A stretch of DNA of 8,739 bases, taken from assembly GCA_003250455.1 (NCBI GenBank), contig QKGK01000465.1, positions 1-8,739 of the forward strand, read 5' to 3'. Positions 6,861 to 8,739 of this stretch are shown here, piece after piece. The stretch comes from Chloroflexota bacterium (lineage in GTDB: Bacteria; Chloroflexota; Anaerolineae; Anaerolineales; UBA11579). The notes below the pieces were generated by a model. That model ran no database searches and had not been told where the DNA came from. It saw only the letters and a list, made by a program, of their open reading frames with translations. Positions within the stretch are counted from its first letter, which is position 1; each line of letters starts with the position of its first letter. Made by a program: the position numbers and the translations under genes.

Positions 6861-7400
6861 TCAATTTGCCTCGATGGTTTCCTCTGCCGCCCGACGTTTT
6901 TTGCGGATAGAACGTACGATGAGGACAATACCCACGACCACCAGGATGCCGACGAAACATATTGCCGATATTGCCACAATCAAGAAGGTGGTAAACGGGT
7001 TGCCGCTCCCGCCGGTCTCCCTGACGACCAGGTCCTCCGCCCGCACTGTGATGCGGTATTCGGCATTGAAATGCTTCTTGGTGAAGATGTTGGAGGTGCG
7101 CGTGATACCGTCCGCAAAGGTCAGGGCGATTTTCATCGTGTCCGCATAGCCGTAGGCCATGCTGGAGCATTCGTACTGGGTACAGTCAAAGTGCTGCGGT
7201 CCCAGTTCCTCCAGCAAATAGGTCTCCGCGCAAGCGGCATCCACGCACTCAAACAGGGCATATTCTGTCAGTTCCGGGATTGGCTCGATCTCATATTCGA
7301 TCTCAAAGACAGCCGAGGGTTTGGGTCCTGTATCGGCCATCAGCAGAGGAGCTAACAGGAGAATCAGCAGGATGGGGAAGATTCGATTTTTGCCGCGCAT
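6861..7400 (-). CDS. Secreted, membrane-anchored protein with DTGPKPS motif
   Basis: The product has 179 residues. A signal peptide (about 1-22) with a likely cut after LLMA is followed at once by DTGPKPSA. That motif marks a family of uncharacterised surface proteins in Firmicutes and related bacteria, as I recall it. The outer domain looks like beta strands and holds four cysteines as CVDAAC (52, 57) and CTQYEC (73, 78), which could form two disulfides. A membrane helix at about 137-163 is followed by a basic cytoplasmic end (RSIRKKRRAAEE), giving an outside-facing type I topology. The ATG at 7398-7400 is preceded by AAGGA at 7408-7412 with seven bases of spacing. The small membrane protein follows after 20 bases. 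Function is unknown; sensing or assembly at the membrane is only a guess from topology. Confidence 0.82.
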   Translation of the reverse strand: MRGKNRIFPILLILLLAPLLMADTGPKPSAVFEIEYEIEPIPELTEYALFECVDAACAETYLLEELGPQHFDCTQYECSSMAYGYADTMKIALTFADGITRTSNIFTKKHFNAEYRITVRAEDLVVRETGGSGNPFTTFLIVAISAICFVGILVVVGIVLIVRSIRKKRRAAEETIEAN

Positions 7401-7407
7401 GACACCG

Positions 7408-7412
7408 TCCTT
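7408..7412 (-). promoter_or_regulatory. Ribosome binding site AAGGA
   Basis: This purine-rich site on the minus strand lies seven bases before the ATG of the DTGPKPS protein and supports that start. Confidence 0.6.
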
Positions 7413-7493
7413 TTTGTGTAAGGGTTCACGAACAACTCTATCTTACCGGAAGTAGTTGGCAAAAAGCAATAATTTGAGGTATTCCATGAAAGG

Positions 7494-7519
7494 TTGAACC
7501 TGGCAGAATCGGGTACAAT
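7494..7519 (+). promoter_or_regulatory. Weak candidate promoter for the M14 peptidase gene
   Basis: TACAAT at 7514-7519 is one mismatch from a -10 box and TTGAAC at 7494-7499 resembles a -35 box, but the spacer is only 14 bases, which is shorter than normal. The location, just upstream of the ribosome site in a divergent region, fits. Only the -10 element is moderately convincing. Confidence 0.3.
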
Positions 7520-7539
7520 AAACCCATTGATTATTGGTT

Positions 7540-7544
7540 GGAGG
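7540..7544 (+). promoter_or_regulatory. Ribosome binding site GGAGG deciding the start at 7552
   Basis: GGAGG lies seven bases before ATG 7552. The frame extends upstream to a TTG at 7534, but that codon lies before this site and has none of its own, so ATG 7552 is the start. Confidence 0.8.
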
Positions 7545-7551
7545 CGTGTAT

Positions 7552-8619
7552 ATGGCAAAAAAGACGAACAGCCGCTCGAAACTTGGCTGGGTCGTAGGTG
7601 GCATTTGGGTGATTGTGATCCTGTTGGCTGGTGGCATTTTTATGCTGATGGATGATGCCGCCGTTGTTGCTGCGCTCCCCGCGGAAAGTACCGAACCGCC
7701 GCAAGTGGCTGCTTTAGACAACCTGGCGGCTGCGCCGACCGGGCTGCCGGCGGCCACCCAGACCAATACCCCGGCAGTAGAAATGCTCTCCAATACGCCA
7801 GCACCCACCTTGCCTTTGGCTACCAATACCCCGGCGTTGATCCCGACGAAGACCTTCGGCCCCACGCCGACCCCGATTGATTTCCCAACGATGATGCCCA
7901 CCAACGAAGCGCTGTGGGAAGGCCCGCTGACGATTGGCAACTCGGTGGAGGGGCGGCCGCTGGAATTGTGGCGTTTTGGGCGCGGCGAGAATAAATACCT
8001 GGTGATCGGCGGCATCCACGGCGGGTACGAGATCAATACCATCCAGCTCACCGACCAGTTGATTGCCTACTTCTCGAAAAAGCCGGATGCAGTGCCCTCC
8101 AATGCCACCCTGTTCATTTTGCGTGCCATGAACCCGGATGGGGCAACCAAACCACACAAGATCGAAGGGCGCGGGAACGCCAACGAGGTCGATCTCAACC
8201 GCAGCTTTCCGGTGGGATGGTCGTCCACCTGGGACCGCAGCGGCTGCTGGGATTCTCTTGAGCTGAATGCCGGGAGGCATGCAGCTTCTGAGCCAGAGAC
8301 GATCGCCGTGATGGCTTTTATGCTCGAAAACCCTGTGCTGGCGGTGATTAGCTATCATTCCATGGCGCCCGGATTTTACCCCGCCGGCGACCCGGTGGAC
8401 CCCAATTCGGATGCGCTTTCCACCTATCTGTCCATACGATCAGGATACCCGTACCCGGCGGTGGTCACCGGCTGCCACATGACCGGCGGGCTGGTCGATT
8501 GGGCCATCACCACCGGCGCTGCTGGCGCGGACGTGGAGCTTACCGACCACTGGAATACCGATTTCAATATCAACCTCAGCCTGGTGCTGGCGCTGCTGCG
8601 CTGGGAACCGGATCGGTAA
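7552..8619 (+). CDS. Membrane-anchored M14-family zinc carboxypeptidase
   Basis: M14 peptidases remove C-terminal residues from peptides or cell-wall stems using one zinc ion. The product has 355 residues. A membrane helix (about 11-33) is followed by a stalk rich in Thr, Pro and Ala (about 43-123, with TNTPAV, SNTPAPT, TPTPID), and then a catalytic domain that should face outward. The M14 site is recognisable: GGIHGGYE gives zinc ligands His156 and Glu160, NPDG follows, VDLNRSF supplies substrate-binding Asn216 and Arg217, SYHS supplies the third ligand His269, and ADVELTDH supplies catalytic Glu329. Two departures are visible: HxxxE instead of the common HxxE, and NRS instead of NRN. The set of residues suggests an active enzyme. 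It is transcribed alone, divergently from the DTGPKPS gene. Substrate could be peptidoglycan stems or environmental peptides; the sequence does not decide. Confidence 0.88.
   Translation: MAKKTNSRSKLGWVVGGIWVIVILLAGGIFMLMDDAAVVAALPAESTEPPQVAALDNLAAAPTGLPAATQTNTPAVEMLSNTPAPTLPLATNTPALIPTKTFGPTPTPIDFPTMMPTNEALWEGPLTIGNSVEGRPLELWRFGRGENKYLVIGGIHGGYEINTIQLTDQLIAYFSKKPDAVPSNATLFILRAMNPDGATKPHKIEGRGNANEVDLNRSFPVGWSSTWDRSGCWDSLELNAGRHAASEPETIAVMAFMLENPVLAVISYHSMAPGFYPAGDPVDPNSDALSTYLSIRSGYPYPAVVTGCHMTGGLVDWAITTGAAGADVELTDHWNTDFNINLSLVLALLRWEPDR
7678..7910 (+). repeat. Thr-Pro/Ala-rich stalk coding region in the M14 gene
   Basis: About 78 codons of low complexity encode repeated NTPA and TPTP blocks between the membrane helix and the peptidase domain. 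The composition matches the tail of the repeat protein at 3942-4202, pointing to the same lineage-specific linker style. Confidence 0.65.
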
Positions 8620-8642
8620 ATCTAAGTTTTTTCAGCAATAAA

Positions 8643-8739
8643 TTATATTTTCGCATGTGAAGAAGTCTGTTCGGGTTCCGGCATTAGATATTGAATCTGA
8701 TCGTTGGCCAAGCGGGGAGATGTAGCCGCTTTCCGAAAG
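8643..8739 (-). CDS. Possible C-terminal end of an unidentified gene (partial, doubtful)
   Basis: On the minus strand one frame stays open from the window edge to a TAA at 8643-8645, giving 31 residues that end in NDQIQYLMPEPEQTSSHAKI. The polar composition looks like an ordinary protein C-terminus, and a convergent gene here would fit the spacing after the M14 stop. However, a second minus-strand frame is also open over the same bases, and a short plus-strand GTG frame exists too, so coding here is not established. I recognise no family. Confidence 0.25.
   Translation of the reverse strand, partial: FRKAATSPRLANDQIQYLMPEPEQTSSHAKI

Noticed and set aside
7401..7480. Minus-strand promoter for the DTGPKPS gene
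   Set aside because: A TAAGAT with a poor TTGCTT 18 bases upstream is present, but both hexamers are weak and could be chance.
7714..8358. Minus-strand frame antisense to the M14 peptidase
   Set aside because: The product is rich in Arg, Gly and His with no coherent domain, as expected from the reverse of a GC-rich gene; the plus strand shows the complete M14 motif set.

Overview
The window most likely comes from a member of the Chloroflexota, probably class Anaerolineae. The pointers are long Thr-Pro linkers (TPTP, TNTP) in two separate membrane-anchored proteins, monoderm-style surface genes (an LCP glycopolymer ligase, membrane-anchored hydrolases), moderate-to-high GC and use of TTG as a start codon. 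This placement is an inference from protein style, not from a marker gene.

Layout from left to right. (1) Bases 1-1599 (+) hold the 3' part of an alpha/beta hydrolase with a TAP-like C-terminal domain fused to four membrane helices. It ends at a strong bidirectional hairpin terminator (1607-1634) shared with the convergent minus-strand pair that follows. (2) Bases 1659-2694 (-) hold a 136-residue three-helix membrane protein of unknown function, with an acidic loop, lying downstream of a DUF123/GIY-YIG-like protein. (3) A divergent intergenic region of about 195 bp (2695-2888) separates that pair from a three-gene plus-strand operon at 2889-6479. The operon encodes a membrane-anchored repeat protein with a Thr-Pro-rich tail, a LytR-CpsA-Psr (LCP) protein with a LytR_C domain, and the survival-protein nucleotidase SurE. 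(4) Bases 6493-7400 (-) hold a second minus-strand pair: a secreted, membrane-anchored protein that begins with DTGPKPS after its signal peptide, followed by a small four-helix membrane protein. (5) At 7552-8619 (+), divergent from that pair, lies a membrane-anchored M14 zinc carboxypeptidase behind a Thr-Pro stalk. The last 120 bases are mostly non-coding, with a possible gene end on the minus strand.

Most products are predicted to sit at or outside the cytoplasmic membrane. The clearest unit is the repeat protein-LCP-surE operon: gaps of 10 and 23 bp imply co-transcription, and the LCP enzyme together with a Thr-Pro-rich surface protein points to cell-envelope assembly. I see no mobile element, CRISPR array, rRNA or tRNA, and no convincing new multi-gene defence or biosynthetic system. 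The points most worth a second look are the two-gene DTGPKPS unit, which appears as one polypeptide in Firmicutes homologues I recall; the HxxxE spacing in the M14 zinc site; the altered nucleophile elbow and membrane fusion of the first hydrolase; and an inverted repeat just upstream of the operon's first gene.
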